A DNA stretch of 64,000 nt from the NCBI RefSeq assembly GCF_003148475.1, contig NZ_QGGG01000002.1, forward strand, positions 409,049 to 473,048, given 5' to 3'. Both the position numbers and the translations under genes were made by a program. Shown here one piece after another: positions 8,139 through 17,970 of the stretch. The DNA is from Pseudaminobacter salicylatoxidans. Its GTDB lineage: Bacteria > Pseudomonadota > Alphaproteobacteria > Rhizobiales > Rhizobiaceae. Positions within the stretch are counted from its first letter, which is position 1. The number at the start of each line of letters is the position of its first letter. Below the pieces are notes generated by a model. That model made no database searches and was not told the origin of the DNA. It worked only from the letters and a program-made list of their open reading frames with translations.

Positions 8139-9326
8139 TCTCGCCGCAAGCAGTATGAAGCCAAGACCGATGGCTGCCACCCCGGCCATGACGAAGAAGC
8201 CGTCAACGCCGAGGCGGTCGTAGAGCGCGCCGGAAAACAGCGTCACCGCCGCCATCGCAAAGCCGTTCGCAAAATAGGCGATGCCCTGGGCTGCGCCCAT
8301 GCGTTCCTCCACCACCGTCTCGCCGATCATCTTCTGCAAGCCGATCAGAATGAGTCCGGTGGAAAAGGCGTGAAGGGTCTGCACCGCAAAGAAGCCGATA
8401 ACGCCCAGACCGGCCGGCCATATCAGCGGATAGAGCAGCCATCGGGCCATTGCCGCCACCCCGGCCATGACCAACAGGGTGGACGTGCGGATATGGCTGA
8501 AGACGCGGGTGAAGATCATGAACATCCCCACTTCCGCCACCACCGCCCACGCCCACAGAAGACCGACCAGCGTTTCGCTCAGCTCGATGGACTTCCAGTA
8601 GATGGAGACGAAGCCGTAAAGAAAGCCGTGGCTTGCAATGATGATGCCCGCACCGATGACGAAGAACAGGAAATAGGCGTTGAGCAGTTTTGGTGCGGCT
8701 TCCTGTATGTCGGTCGCGGAAAGCGGCGAAGCCTTGCGCGGTTGTCCCAGGCGCGGCGCGAAAAAGGAAAGAACCAGGGCGACCGCCAGCCCCACGGAAA
8801 TCATCGTCGGCACGGTGGTCGCGCCATATGCGGCAATGATTGCGCCGCCGATGAAGTTCGCCACCAGAAACGAGATCGACCCCCAGATGCGCATCCTGGC
8901 GTAGACCGAGCCGAAGCGGCGTACGCCCGACAGCGCCAGCGAATCGGTCAGCGGCGTCTGCGGTGTCCAGAACACGGCCAAAACCAGCGAAACGCCCAGA
9001 ACCACCGTGTAGGTCGGCTGCAGGAAATAGCCGAGGGAAAGCAGCAGCGCGGTCGCGATCATCAGCACCAGAATGTTCGACCGGTCCTTCGCGCGGTCGG
9101 CCATGGCCGTGATGAAGGGCGTGGTGACGACGCGCAGGAACATCGGCGCCGAAAGTATGATGGCGATCTCTTCCGCCGCGAACCCCTTCGCTTCCAGCCA
9201 CAGCGGAAAATACGGCAGATGGATACCCAGAGACACGAAGATCGTCAGGAAAATGAGCGAAATGCGCAGTTCGAACTGTCTCGGCTTGACAAGTTGCTCG
9301 GGCGAAAGCGTCTGCAAGGGCGGCAT
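8109..9326 (-). CDS. MFS transporter, HcaT-like (MFS_1_like)
   Basis: An integral membrane protein of about 405 residues with some twelve hydrophobic segments. Family-like features include the N-terminal LGIHLPYFPLWLEAKGF and the cytoplasmic loop TAMADRAKDRSNIL. It is most like the phenylpropionate/HcaT-type subfamily, whose substrates are aromatic acids, nucleosides or sugars; none can be assigned. The frame is open to 9452, but the upstream 42 codons look unlike a transporter N-terminus, so I place the start at ATG 9326, though its ribosome binding site is weak. The stop codon lies inside the 3' end of the convergent epimerase gene (30-base overlap). Co-function with the epimerase, for example peptide or amino acid uptake, is possible but unproven. 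Confidence 0.8.
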   Translation of the reverse strand: MPPLQTLSPEQLVKPRQFELRISLIFLTIFVSLGIHLPYFPLWLEAKGFAAEEIAIILSAPMFLRVVTTPFITAMADRAKDRSNILVLMIATALLLSLGYFLQPTYTVVLGVSLVLAVFWTPQTPLTDSLALSGVRRFGSVYARMRIWGSISFLVANFIGGAIIAAYGATTVPTMISVGLAVALVLSFFAPRLGQPRKASPLSATDIQEAAPKLLNAYFLFFVIGAGIIIASHGFLYGFVSIYWKSIELSETLVGLLWAWAVVAEVGMFMIFTRVFSHIRTSTLLVMAGVAAMARWLLYPLIWPAGLGVIGFFAVQTLHAFSTGLILIGLQKMIGETVVEERMGAAQGIAYFANGFAMAAVTLFSGALYDRLGVDGFFVMAGVAAIGLGFILLAARSAPKRRLGR

Positions 9327-9672
9327 GGAAGCATGGGTCCGGCGCACGACTCGATGTGAAGCTCCGGCCGTGACGTCGAACTGCTTAACATGGGCCGCGC
9401 ATTCGGAGAATGGCGCATGCCAGGCAGCATCCCCCTCGCCGGCCATTCGCATCGGGCCACAGCCGCGCGGACATCGGGCCAGTTTTCAGCCAGCGCCCTG
9501 GAAATCGCGCTCATGGGCTTATGAAGGGCAGGATTGGCTCTGAATGCGTCGAAAATGCTCGACATTGCCTTGCACTTTTCTCCCGTTCAGGACCTAAATC
9601 CGACTCGGCCACCCAAACCCTGATCGTCCACGCGAACCAGGCTGCGGGCTTTCATTTCCGGAGGAACAGACC
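9327..9672. other. Intergenic region between MFS and SDR genes
   Basis: 346 bases between divergent genes. The minus strand is open over most of it but gives a low-complexity peptide with no recognisable domain, so I call no gene. It should hold promoters for both neighbours. GGAGG lies 8 bases before the SDR start. No clear -35/-10 pair or palindrome was found. Confidence 0.5.
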
Positions 9673-10452
9673 ATGGATCTCGGCATTCGAGGCAAGACTG
9701 CAATTGTGTGCGCATCCAGCCGCGGGCTGGGCAAGGGCTGCGCGATGGCGCTGGCCGAGGCGGGTTGCGATCTGGTGGTCAACGGCCGCGACGCGCAAAA
9801 GCTGGCCGAGACAGCGCGCGAGCTGCGCGAGCGGTTCGGCGTCAAGGTCATCGAAGTGGTGGGCAATGTGGCCGATCCGGCCGTGCAAAAGGAGTTGCTG
9901 GCGGCAGCACCCGCGCCCGACATTCTGGTCAACAACAATGGCGGACCGCCGCCGCGCCGCCTTGCCGAACTCGACCGCGAGAAGATTCTCGACGGTGTCA
10001 CCAACAACATGATCACGCCGATCGAACTCGTTCAGGCGGTGATAGGCGGCATGGCCGAGCGCGGCTTCGGCCGCATCGTCAACATCACCTCGCTGTCGGT
10101 ATATGTCCCCATTCCGGGCCTCGATGTCTCGTCTGGCGCACGCGCCGGGTTGACGTCCTTCCTGGCCGGCGTGGCGCGCACGGTGGCCGACCGCAACGTC
10201 ACCATCAACAACCTGCTGCCGGGCAAGCTGGATACGGACCGCCTGCGCACCACGCAGGGCGTGAGGGGCAAGGAGACGCCGGAAGAAGAAGCCGCGCGCA
10301 AGGCCAAGCTGTCGGTGGACATCCCGGCCAGGCGGCTCGGAACACCGGAGGAATTCGGTCAGATCTGTGCCTTCCTGTGCTCGGTTCACGCCGGCTATCT
10401 GACGGGCCAGAACATCCCGGTCGACGGCGGACTTTATGTGAGCGCCTTCTGA
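9673..10452 (+). CDS. SDR-family oxidoreductase lacking the usual catalytic Tyr-Lys pair
   Basis: A 259-residue Rossmann-fold protein. The cofactor loop is variant (ASSRGLGKG, residues 14-22, instead of TGxxxGxG), and the NNAG motif reads NNNGG (87-91). Ser140 is in the usual place (NITS), but where YxxxK is expected the sequence is Ser153-x3-Arg157 (SSGAR). Such divergent SDRs exist in proteobacteria and are often annotated as 3-oxoacyl-ACP reductase-like; the usual Tyr-dependent reduction is not expected without change in mechanism. Start ATG has GGAGG 8 bases upstream. The gene stands alone between divergent MFS and co-directional malic enzyme genes. Function unknown. Confidence 0.85.
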   Translation: MDLGIRGKTAIVCASSRGLGKGCAMALAEAGCDLVVNGRDAQKLAETARELRERFGVKVIEVVGNVADPAVQKELLAAAPAPDILVNNNGGPPPRRLAELDREKILDGVTNNMITPIELVQAVIGGMAERGFGRIVNITSLSVYVPIPGLDVSSGARAGLTSFLAGVARTVADRNVTINNLLPGKLDTDRLRTTQGVRGKETPEEEAARKAKLSVDIPARRLGTPEEFGQICAFLCSVHAGYLTGQNIPVDGGLYVSAF

Positions 10453-10619
10453 GGCGATCACACATCTGACTCAATTGAAGAGATAGTGAGGCCAAGCAAT
10501 TGGAATCACGATTCTTTATCGCTCACCCGCCTTTCGATCGCATAACGATCTCGAAATGGCGGGATCGCGTGTTAAAACACGTTTGTGAACGACCAAAAAT
10601 GGCGGGTTAAGCGGCTGAT

Positions 10620-12947
10620 ATGGACACCGAAAAAGACAATGCTGCGCGCTCCGATCTCAACGAGGCGGCGCTGTTCTTCCACAAATATCCGGTAGCGGGA
10701 AAACTGGAAATCCAGGCGACCAAGCCGCTGGGCAATCAGCGCGATCTCGCACTGGCCTATTCCCCCGGCGTCGCCGCTCCCTGCCTTGCCATTCAGGAGG
10801 AACCGGCGACGGCGGCCGACTATACGGCCCGCGCAAATCTGGTGGGCGTGATTTCCAACGGCACGGCGGTTCTGGGCCTGGGCGATATCGGCCCGCTGGC
10901 CTCCAAGCCGGTGATGGAAGGCAAGGCCGTCCTGTTCAAGAAATTTGCTGGCATCGACGTCTTCGACATAGAGATCGACGCGCCCGAAGTCGACCAGATG
11001 GTGGAAACCATCTCGGCCCTTGAGCCCACCTTCGGCGGCATCAACCTTGAAGACATCAAGGCCCCCGAATGTTTCGAGGTGGAAGACCGCCTCAAGCAAA
11101 GGATGAACATTCCCGTCTTCCATGACGACCAGCACGGCACCGCCATCATCGTTGCCGCGGCGATCCTCAATGGGCTGGCGTTGGCCGACAAGAACATCGA
11201 GGAGGTCAAGATCGTCACCTCCGGCGCGGGCGCGGCAGCCCTTGCCTGCCTCAACCTGCTTGTCTCGCTGGGCGCCAGTGTGGAGAACATCTGGGTCACC
11301 GACCGCTACGGCGTCGCCCACAAGGGCCGCACCGAGGAAATGGACCGCTGGAAGGACCCTTACGTCAAGGACACCAACGCGCGCACGCTGGAGGATGTCA
11401 TCGAGGGTACCGATGTCTTCCTCGGCCTGTCGGCGGCAGGGGTGCTGAAGCCGGAACTGCTCAAGCTCATGGCGGAAAAACCTCTGATCCTGGCGCTGGC
11501 AAACCCGGTGCCGGAAATCATGCCGGAGGTGGCGCGCGCAGCCCGCCCCGACGCCATGATCTGCACCGGCCGTTCGGATTTCCCCAACCAGGTCAACAAC
11601 GTCCTGTGCTTCCCCTACATCTTCCGTGGCGCGCTGGATTGCGGCGCCAGCGCCATAAATGAGGAAATGAAGCTGGCCGCCGTGCGCGCCATCGCCGCAC
11701 TTGCGCGCGAGGAGCCCTCGGACGTGGCGGCAAAAGCCTATTCGGGCGAGACGCCGACCTTCGGGCCGGACTTCCTGATCCCCTCGCCTTTCGACCCGCG
11801 CCTGATCCTGCGAATTGCGCCAGCGGTGGCCAAGGCCGCATGCGACAGCGGCGTCGCCACGCGGCCGATCGAGGATTTTCCGGCCTATCTGGATCGGCTC
11901 AACCGCTTCGTCTTCCGCTCCGGCCTCGTCATGAAACCGGTCTTCTCCGCGGCCAAGGCATCGGGCGCCAAGCGCGTCATCTATGCCGATGGCGAGGACG
12001 AGCGCGTGCTGCGCGCCGCGCAGGTGGTGCTGGAAGAAGGCATCGCCCAGCCGATCCTGATCGGTCGCCCGAGCGTGGTGGACGTTCGCCTGCGCCGCTA
12101 CGGCCTGCGCATCCGTCCCGGCAAGGATTTCGAACTCATCAACCCGGAAGACGACCCGCGCTATCGCGACTATGTCGAACTGCTGATCGAACTTGGCGGC
12201 CGGCGCGGCATCACGCAGGAAGCCGCACGCACCATGGTGCGCACCGACAGCACGGTGATCGCCGGCCTTGCGATGCGCCGCGACGAAGCCGACGCCATGA
12301 TCTGCGGCCTCGAGGGGCGCTTTGCCCGCCATTTGCGCAACGTATCGCTCATCATCGGCACGCGCGAGGGGGTACGCGACCGGGATTTCTCCGCACTTTC
12401 CATGCTGATTTCCAGCCGTGGCGTCACCTTCTACACCGACACCTATGTGACGCTCGATCCGAGCGCGGAGGAAATCGCCGAAATGACGATCCTCGCGGCC
12501 GAGGAAATCCGCCGGTTCGGCATCGAGCCCAAGGCCGCGCTGCTGTCCTATTCCAACTTCGGTTCGCGTGACGCAACGAGCGCCATAAAGATGCGGGAGG
12601 CAGCCGACATCCTGAAGAGGATCGCGCCCGACCTGCAAAGCGACGGCGAAATGCACGCGGATTCGGCACTGTCGGAACATCTGCGCCAGCGCGTCTATCC
12701 GCATTCCACGCTGAAGGGCGAAGCCAACCTGCTGGTCTTCCCCAATCTCGACGCGGCCAATATCACGCTCAACACGGTCAAGCAGATGACCGATGCGCTG
12801 CATGTAGGGCCGATCCTGCTCGGCACGGCGCAGCCCGCGCATATCCTCACGCCATCCGTCACCTCGCGCGGCGTGGTCAACATGACCGCCCTCGCGGTCG
12901 TCGAGGCCGGGCAGAGGGCACAGGCAACCCTTACCAAGCCGGCCTGA
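10620..12947 (+). CDS. maeB: NAD(P)-dependent malic enzyme with C-terminal phosphotransacetylase-like domain
   Basis: A 775-residue protein of the MaeB type. Residues about 15-430 are malic enzyme: malic N-terminal domain with [12 protein letters not shown] and [11 protein letters not shown], then an NAD(P)-binding domain with [12 protein letters not shown]. Residues about 440-770 resemble phosphate acetyltransferase ([14 protein letters not shown]), usually regulatory rather than catalytic in this family. It decarboxylates malate to pyruvate for gluconeogenesis or acetyl-CoA supply. Rhizobia carry two such enzymes (dme, NAD; tme, NADP), and I cannot decide cofactor from sequence. The 167-base upstream spacer has no strong ribosome binding site before the ATG. 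A 21-base hairpin without T-run lies at 12978-12998. Confidence 0.92.
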   Translation: MDTEKDNAARSDLNEAALFFHKYPVAGKLEIQATKPLGNQRDLALAYSPGVAAPCLAIQEEPATAADYTARANLVGVISNGTAVLGLGDIGPLASKPVMEGKAVLFKKFAGIDVFDIEIDAPEVDQMVETISALEPTFGGINLEDIKAPECFEVEDRLKQRMNIPVFHDDQHGTAIIVAAAILNGLALADKNIEEVKIVTSGAGAAALACLNLLVSLGASVENIWVTDRYGVAHKGRTEEMDRWKDPYVKDTNARTLEDVIEGTDVFLGLSAAGVLKPELLKLMAEKPLILALANPVPEIMPEVARAARPDAMICTGRSDFPNQVNNVLCFPYIFRGALDCGASAINEEMKLAAVRAIAALAREEPSDVAAKAYSGETPTFGPDFLIPSPFDPRLILRIAPAVAKAACDSGVATRPIEDFPAYLDRLNRFVFRSGLVMKPVFSAAKASGAKRVIYADGEDERVLRAAQVVLEEGIAQPILIGRPSVVDVRLRRYGLRIRPGKDFELINPEDDPRYRDYVELLIELGGRRGITQEAARTMVRTDSTVIAGLAMRRDEADAMICGLEGRFARHLRNVSLIIGTREGVRDRDFSALSMLISSRGVTFYTDTYVTLDPSAEEIAEMTILAAEEIRRFGIEPKAALLSYSNFGSRDATSAIKMREAADILKRIAPDLQSDGEMHADSALSEHLRQRVYPHSTLKGEANLLVFPNLDAANITLNTVKQMTDALHVGPILLGTAQPAHILTPSVTSRGVVNMTALAVVEAGQRAQATLTKPA

Positions 12948-12977
12948 CCGGCTTCCACAGGCTGTTGCGAAGTGTAA

Positions 12978-12998
12978 AGCGGCGGTTAACCCGCCGCT
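12978..12998 (+). terminator. GC-rich hairpin after malic enzyme gene
   Basis: Perfect 8-base arms (agcggcgg at 12978-12985, ccgccgct at 12991-12998) with a 5-base loop, 30 bases after the stop. It lacks a T-run, so it may pause or protect RNA rather than terminate by itself. Confidence 0.45.
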
Positions 12999-13066
12999 GC
13001 TAGATCGAGGGTAAGGCTGGACGACACCGTCCGGCCTGCGAAGGCAACAGAAGCTCGGGGTTATAC

Positions 13067-13879
13067 ATGACGGCCGAATCGGGCGGGTTCGTGCGCGCAA
13101 TTGCAATTTTCGCGCTGGCATCGGCGGCAGGCGTGGCTGCGCCATCCGCCTTCGCGGGCACGCAGCTTTGCAACCAGCTTGAAGCGCGTCTGGCATCCGC
13201 CAGCAAACCCTTGCCTCGCAATACCGCGAAATACGACGCCGCCATTGCAAAGCAGCGCGAGCAGATCGTGCGTGTGCGCAATCGCTCCCAGATTGCGGGT
13301 TGCGGTCTGGCCGATGTCAATCGCGGCATCGAGGATTGCGGGCGGCTCAATGCCAATCTTGCCAATATGGAGCGCAATCTCGGCGTGCTGCAACGCAAGC
13401 GCGACGGGCTTGTTACCGCGCGGCGTGCCGCCTCGCCCGATCAGATTCTTGCGGAACTCGCTGCCAATGGCTGCCGTGAACCAGCACAGCAGCAGTTGAA
13501 TGCGGCCGATGACAGCATCCCCGCCGTCCAATCGACCGAAGACATCACGACCGCCGACGTCGAGCAGGACACCGCAGCGGTTTCGAAAACGATGGCGGAC
13601 ACGCCAGCGCAGAGCCTGGAGACGATCGCCGGCAATCCGCCCGCGCCGGAAGCGCCGCTCATGGAAGCGGACCCTACCAAATCCTCATCCATTGTCCGGC
13701 CGGAAACCGTCGCGGCGCCTGTCAAATCGGAAAGCGCCACGCAAGCCAATGCTTCCGAGCAGTTGCCCGAACATGATCTGGACCCGAACCGCCGCGTCAG
13801 GGTCGTCGGGCCAACGTTCCTTCCCGACCCAGAAGAGGCAATAGATCTGCGAGCTCCGGGCCGGAAGAGAGCCCAGTAA
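13067..13879 (+). CDS. Secreted DUF2865-like protein
   Basis: A 270-residue protein with a signal peptide (hydrophobic residues about 10-25, cleavage near AFAG). The mature N-terminal half has Cys at QLCNQL, AGCGL, EDCGR and NGCRE and a helical stretch [18 protein letters not shown], which resembles the DUF2865 family of rhizobial exported proteins. The C-terminal half is Pro/Ala/Glu-rich and probably disordered, ending in a basic tail. Function is unknown; periplasmic location is inferred. The last 83 bases overlap the convergent gltX gene, so about 27 C-terminal residues are encoded antisense to the end of gltX. Confidence 0.7.
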   Translation: MTAESGGFVRAIAIFALASAAGVAAPSAFAGTQLCNQLEARLASASKPLPRNTAKYDAAIAKQREQIVRVRNRSQIAGCGLADVNRGIEDCGRLNANLANMERNLGVLQRKRDGLVTARRAASPDQILAELAANGCREPAQQQLNAADDSIPAVQSTEDITTADVEQDTAAVSKTMADTPAQSLETIAGNPPAPEAPLMEADPTKSSSIVRPETVAAPVKSESATQANASEQLPEHDLDPNRRVRVVGPTFLPDPEEAIDLRAPGRKRAQ

Positions 13880-15170
13880 GCGCCAGGCGCAGCGGCATGA
13901 ACAGCGGCTTGCCCTTGCGGCCGGTCGCTTCCTTCACGGCTTGCGTCCAGGATTTCCAGGTCGTCCCGTCCCACGGCTCCTCAGGCAGCAGGTCAAGAGC
14001 CTGACCCACGAAGTCGGCATCCTCGCCTGAAAGCTCGGCCGGCTGCTCCGGCCCCTGCCGCACGACCCGCCACCAGCCTGCCGCATCCGACAGCCGATCG
14101 AGATTGCCCCGCACCGCCAGCCAGAACGGCTCGGCTTTTTCGCCTGAAATGCCGAGCGCGGACAAGCGGTCCTGCGCCTCGCTGAACGGCATGTTGTGCA
14201 GCAGCGTGCGGTTCAGCACCAGCAATTCGTCGGGGTCGAACTTGGACGCTGATTTCGACGTCGTCGTGGGATCGAAGCGGGCTGCGAGTTCCGACATGGC
14301 CGGCACGGCGGCAACGCTTTCAGAGGTGCCGATCAGCACCGCCAATGACGCGACCGACATCGGCTCGATGCCGGATTCGCGCAGGCCCGAGATCGAAAGC
14401 GCGCCGGTGCGCTTGGAAAGCCCCTCGCCGTCGCCGGTCGTCAGCATGTTGTGATGACCGAATGCCGGCGGCTCGGCGCCCAGAGCCTTGAACAGCGCAA
14501 TCTGCACGCCGGTATTCGTAACGTGATCGTCGCCGCGGATGATATGGGTGATCCCCATCTCGATGTCGTCCACCACCGAAGGCAGCGTGTAGAGATAGGT
14601 GCCGTCCTCGCGCACCAGAACCGGATCGGACAGCGAAGCAAGGTCTACGGTCTCGTTGCCGCGCACGATGTCATTCCAATGAACTTCCGTGCGCTCCGTT
14701 TCGAACGGGTCGTCCTTGAAATTGGGCAGCAGGAAACGCCAATGCGGCCGGCGGCCCTCCGCTTCGAATGCCGCCTTCTCTTCGTCCGTCAGCTTCAGCG
14801 CCTCGCGGCCATAGACCGGCGGCAGCTTTCGCGACAAGCGGATCTTGCGGCGCAATTCCAGCTCTTCGGCCGTCTCGTAGCAGGCATAGAGCAGGCCCGC
14901 GGCCTTCAGCTTCTCCACCGCTGCATCATAGACCTCAAAGCGGCGCGATTGATATTCGGTCGCGTCCGGGAAGATGCCCAGCCAGTGCAGGTCATAGAGG
15001 ATCGCATCGGCATATTCCTGCTTCGAGCGCGCCAGATCGGTGTCGTCGAAGCGTTGCACGAAGCGGCCGCCATTCTTCATGGCAAACAGCCAGTTGAACA
15101 GCGCGGTGCGCGCATTGCCGATATGGATGCGGCCGGTGGGCGAAGGGGCGAAGCGAACGGTAACGGTCAT
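13797..15170 (-). CDS. gltX: Glutamate--tRNA ligase
   Basis: A class I aminoacyl-tRNA synthetase of about 457 residues that charges tRNA-Glu. HIGH motif is HIGN (residues 16-19), the KMSKS motif is LSKRT (about 250), and [25 protein letters not shown] matches the family over its core (quoted only in part elsewhere). It closely resembles the rhizobial gltX type with an RRP C-terminus. Hyphomicrobiales often carry two gltX genes, so a second may exist elsewhere. The frame has a GTG at 15176, but ATG 15170 matches the usual [13 protein letters not shown] start. Its ribosome binding site is weak. The 3' end overlaps the DUF2865-like gene by 83 bases. Confidence 0.95.
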   Translation of the reverse strand: MTVTVRFAPSPTGRIHIGNARTALFNWLFAMKNGGRFVQRFDDTDLARSKQEYADAILYDLHWLGIFPDATEYQSRRFEVYDAAVEKLKAAGLLYACYETAEELELRRKIRLSRKLPPVYGREALKLTDEEKAAFEAEGRRPHWRFLLPNFKDDPFETERTEVHWNDIVRGNETVDLASLSDPVLVREDGTYLYTLPSVVDDIEMGITHIIRGDDHVTNTGVQIALFKALGAEPPAFGHHNMLTTGDGEGLSKRTGALSISGLRESGIEPMSVASLAVLIGTSESVAAVPAMSELAARFDPTTTSKSASKFDPDELLVLNRTLLHNMPFSEAQDRLSALGISGEKAEPFWLAVRGNLDRLSDAAGWWRVVRQGPEQPAELSGEDADFVGQALDLLPEEPWDGTTWKSWTQAVKEATGRKGKPLFMPLRLALTGLSSGPELADLLPLLGREGTLARRP

Positions 15171-15217
15171 GCGCACGGGTTAATGGATGCATATGGCCTT
15201 GGCAAGGCAAGCAAGGC

Positions 15218-15247
15218 GTGCGGGCCGCGCAAAGGCACGGCCCGCAC
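15218..15247 (-). terminator. Hairpin downstream of the ABC exporter
   Basis: Perfect 10-base arms (gtgcgggccg at 15218-15227, cggcccgcac at 15238-15247) lie 4 bases beyond the ABC gene stop and upstream of gltX. No long T-run, so strength is uncertain. Confidence 0.55.
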
Positions 15248-15250
15248 AGA

Positions 15251-17053
15251 TCATACGAGGCCCTTGGTCAGTTCCAGAGCCTGCCGCTCGAAAAGACGGC
15301 GGTAGATGCCGTCCGTCAGGCGGATCAGCGCGGCGTGGTCGCCCTCCTCCACGATGCGGCCCCGGTCGAACACGAGCAACCGGTCCAGCGCCCGCACCGT
15401 CGAAAGCCGGTGCGCGATGACCAGCGTGGTGCGACCCACCATCAACCTCTCCATCGCCTGCTGAATCAGCACTTCCGATTCCGAATCGAGGCTCGAGGTC
15501 GCCTCATCGAGGATCAGGATCGGCGCATCGGCCAGGAAGGCGCGCGCGATCGCCACGCGCTGGCGCTCGCCGCCCGACAGTTTCACGCCGCGCTCGCCCA
15601 CCAGCGTGCCGTAGCCCTTGGGCAAACGGGTGATGAAATCGTGCGCGCTGGCAAGCTGCGCCGCCCGCTCGATTTCCGCCTGCGTGGCGCCCGGCCGGGC
15701 ATAGGCGATGTTCTCGGCCAGCGAGCGATGGAACAGGATCGGCTCCTGCTGCACGATGGCGATCTGCGCGCGCAGCGAGGCCTGCTCCATCTGGGCGATG
15801 TCCTGCCCGTCGATGAGGATGCGCCCGCCGCTGACATCGTAAAGCCGCTGGATGAGCTTGACGAAAGTCGTCTTGCCCGAACCCGAATGGCCGACCAGTC
15901 CCACCCGCTCACCGGCTTTGATCGTGACCGAGAAGTCGCGATAGAGCGGCGAATGGTGGTTACCATAGTGGAACGTCACCTTGTCGAACTCGATCCTGCC
16001 GTCGGTGATCAGGATCGGCTCAGCATAGGGCTTGTCCTCGATGCCGAGCGGCTGGCCATGAATATCGACCAGTTCCTCCATATCGTTGACCGAGCGTTGC
16101 AGGTTGCGCACATGCATGCCCACGTCACGCAGATAACCCTGCAGGACGAAGAACGAGGTCAGTACGAAGGCGATGTCACCCGCACTCGCCTGCCCGCGCG
16201 CCCACAAAAGCAGCGCAAAGCCGATCACCGCTGCGCGCAGCACGAGCAATGTCGCTCCCTGCACCGTGCCGTTGATCGTCCCGCGTGACCAGGTGCGGTC
16301 GGTGCGGTGCTGCCACTTGCCCAGCACCCTGGCCAGGCGGCCATCTTCGCGATGCTCGGCGCCGAACGCCTTGACCACGGAGTTGCAACTCACCGCATCC
16401 GCCAACGCGCCGCCAAGCTTCGTGTCCCACCGGTTCGCAAGGCTGGCCGCCGGCGCGACATAGCCTAGCGACAGCGCGACCGTGACCGCAATGTAGACGA
16501 GCGAGCCGATCGCGATGATCAGCCCCATCATCGGCCAGTACCAGCCCAGAAGCAGCGTCGAGCCCACCAGCATGACCAGCGACGGCAGAAGCGCGATCAG
16601 GATCGTGTCGTTCAGGAGGTCAAGCGCCCACATACCGCGCGTCACCTTGCGCACGGTTGAGCCGGCGAAGGAGTTGGCGTGCCAGTCCGTCGAGAAACGC
16701 TGGATGCGGAAGAACGCATCCCCCGCAATGTCCGACATCATCCTGAGCGTGAGCTTCACCACTCCCATGAAGGTGAAATAGCGCATCACGATTGCGCCCA
16801 GTGCCAGCGCCAGCAGCATGAAGAACGCCGACAAGGCGGCATTCCACGCCACGGCATCGCTGGCAGCGCCGCTTGCCACGGCATCCACCAGCCGGCCCGA
16901 ATAGAGCGGCGTCAGAACATCCGCCAGCGTCGAAAGCAACACCGCCACCATGATGACGGTGATGCGGACGGGCTGGAGCCGCCAGTGGTGGGCCGTGAAG
17001 CCCAGCACGCTGCGGAAGGCGTTGCCACGCCAATCAATACGAAAACGAGCCAT
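15251..17053 (-). CDS. ABC exporter, fused membrane and ATPase domains
   Basis: A type IV exporter half-transporter of about 600 residues. The N-terminal half (about 20-330) has six hydrophobic segments. The ATPase has Walker A GHSGSGKTT (about 387-395), Q-loop IVQQEP, signature LSGGERQR (about 490), Walker B ILILDEATSSLD and H-loop IAHRL. It should act as a homodimer in the inner membrane, exporting lipid, peptide or drug; no substrate can be named. The open frame begins with TTG at 17074, but ATG 17053 (MARFRIDWRG) is the more likely start. It is a single gene, preceded by 476 bases of non-coding DNA. Confidence 0.88.
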   Translation of the reverse strand: MARFRIDWRGNAFRSVLGFTAHHWRLQPVRITVIMVAVLLSTLADVLTPLYSGRLVDAVASGAASDAVAWNAALSAFFMLLALALGAIVMRYFTFMGVVKLTLRMMSDIAGDAFFRIQRFSTDWHANSFAGSTVRKVTRGMWALDLLNDTILIALLPSLVMLVGSTLLLGWYWPMMGLIIAIGSLVYIAVTVALSLGYVAPAASLANRWDTKLGGALADAVSCNSVVKAFGAEHREDGRLARVLGKWQHRTDRTWSRGTINGTVQGATLLVLRAAVIGFALLLWARGQASAGDIAFVLTSFFVLQGYLRDVGMHVRNLQRSVNDMEELVDIHGQPLGIEDKPYAEPILITDGRIEFDKVTFHYGNHHSPLYRDFSVTIKAGERVGLVGHSGSGKTTFVKLIQRLYDVSGGRILIDGQDIAQMEQASLRAQIAIVQQEPILFHRSLAENIAYARPGATQAEIERAAQLASAHDFITRLPKGYGTLVGERGVKLSGGERQRVAIARAFLADAPILILDEATSSLDSESEVLIQQAMERLMVGRTTLVIAHRLSTVRALDRLLVFDRGRIVEEGDHAALIRLTDGIYRRLFERQALELTKGLV

Positions 17054-17529
17054 GATATTATTCGGGCGCAACAAACCGCCCGACCTCGAAAAAATCAGCT
17101 ATTGGAAACACCGCGAAGGGCGATATTCGCCCGAATTCGATGTTGGTGCGAATGAAATGACCACCGGCCGGAACGCATCCGGGCGGAGACCGAGGTTGAA
17201 GGAAGCCTGAACCGAAACGCGCGCCACCGACATCTGTGTCGATTGGCTGAACGCCCGGAAGCTAGGCTTCGGAACCTCGCATAACGATGTCAAATCCTGT
17301 CATTCGGACCTCCCAAAAGGGAAACGCGGGAAAGTGCTTATAGGCGAATCGAATTTGTTCGCCAAGCGTACAACCAGGAAAAACCGCACTGGCTCAAGCA
17401 GTGCAGCATATCTGCAACAAACCGGCTAGAGCAGAGGGCGTTCTGACGAACGCGCCTCCGCTGCTCCCGCTTTGTTTCCCTGGCCGCATTCGTGCAACGT
17501 CGGACGTTTCCGTCCGACCGCAAAATGCT
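17054..17529. other. Intergenic region upstream of the ABC exporter
   Basis: 476 bases between the ABC start and the GNAT stop. It must hold the ABC promoter. The upper end (17426-17531) is a copy of a dispersed two-hairpin repeat described separately. No convincing small gene was found; short open frames on the minus strand lack ribosome binding sites and family resemblance. Confidence 0.6.
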
Positions 17530-17531
17530 CT
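17426..17531 (-). repeat. Dispersed RIME-like intergenic repeat, copy A
   Basis: Read on the minus strand it matches the element at 20899-21008: both begin tagagcattttgc, carry a strong hairpin with 8-base arms (here gtcggacg/cgtccgac, plus-strand 499-506 and 511-518 of 17 kb) and a second hairpin gcgttc/gaacgc (17438-17443 and 17448-17453), and share ggagcagcgga and cgcgttcgtcagaacgcc. It abuts the stop codon of the GNAT gene. Two-palindrome intergenic elements called RIME are known in rhizobia; identity with them is not tested. Confidence 0.8.
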
Positions 17532-17943
17532 ATGCCGCCGGCGTGCGCGACAGGCGCATATACTGCCCGTCCATGCCGCGGACGAAGCCGAGCTTCTCAT
17601 AGACGCCGTGCGCATCCGACGTGGAAAGACCCCAGTGCAGGATGCCGCCAAGCTCGGGATGCTCAATGAAGGCCTTGACCAGCCTACGCCCCAGCCCTTG
17701 CCCGCGATGCTCCGGCCAGACGATGATGTCGCACAGATAGCCGAAATAGGTCCGGTCGGTAACGGCGCGCGCGAAGGCGACCTGTCGTCCGTCCAGATAG
17801 GCGGCGGCGCACAGCGAATTGTCGAAGGCCTGCTCGTGGCCCGCATCGGTGCGGTGCCTGCCCCAATAGGCCGCCTTCAGAATATCGGAAGTGGCGCGGA
17901 AATCGATCCGCGCGCGATCGAAGCTGATTTCATAATCCGCCAT
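17530..17943 (-). CDS. GNAT-family N-acetyltransferase
   Basis: A 137-residue protein covering one GNAT domain. The acetyl-CoA loop is EHRGQGLGRRLV (about 79-90), preceded by strand CDIIVW, with a C-terminal YEKLGFVRG typical of the fold. Substrate is unknown; small-molecule amine acetylation is the usual role. Start ATG has GGGAGG 5 bases upstream. Lies just downstream of nadE in the same direction (27-base spacer), so possibly co-transcribed. The stop codon is touched by the dispersed repeat. Confidence 0.85.
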   Translation of the reverse strand: MADYEISFDRARIDFRATSDILKAAYWGRHRTDAGHEQAFDNSLCAAAYLDGRQVAFARAVTDRTYFGYLCDIIVWPEHRGQGLGRRLVKAFIEHPELGGILHWGLSTSDAHGVYEKLGFVRGMDGQYMRLSRTPAA

Positions 17944-17970
17944 GGCAGCCTCCCGGCGACCTTTGGAAAA

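Noticed and set aside
9453..9565. Minus-strand peptide in the MFS/SDR spacer
   Set aside because: No family resemblance and poor ribosome binding site; it merges into antisense of nothing recognisable, so not called.
10572..13250. 892-codon minus-strand open frame opposite the malic enzyme gene
   Set aside because: Antisense shadow; His/Arg/Gly-rich composition without family features, while the plus strand encodes an obvious MaeB protein.
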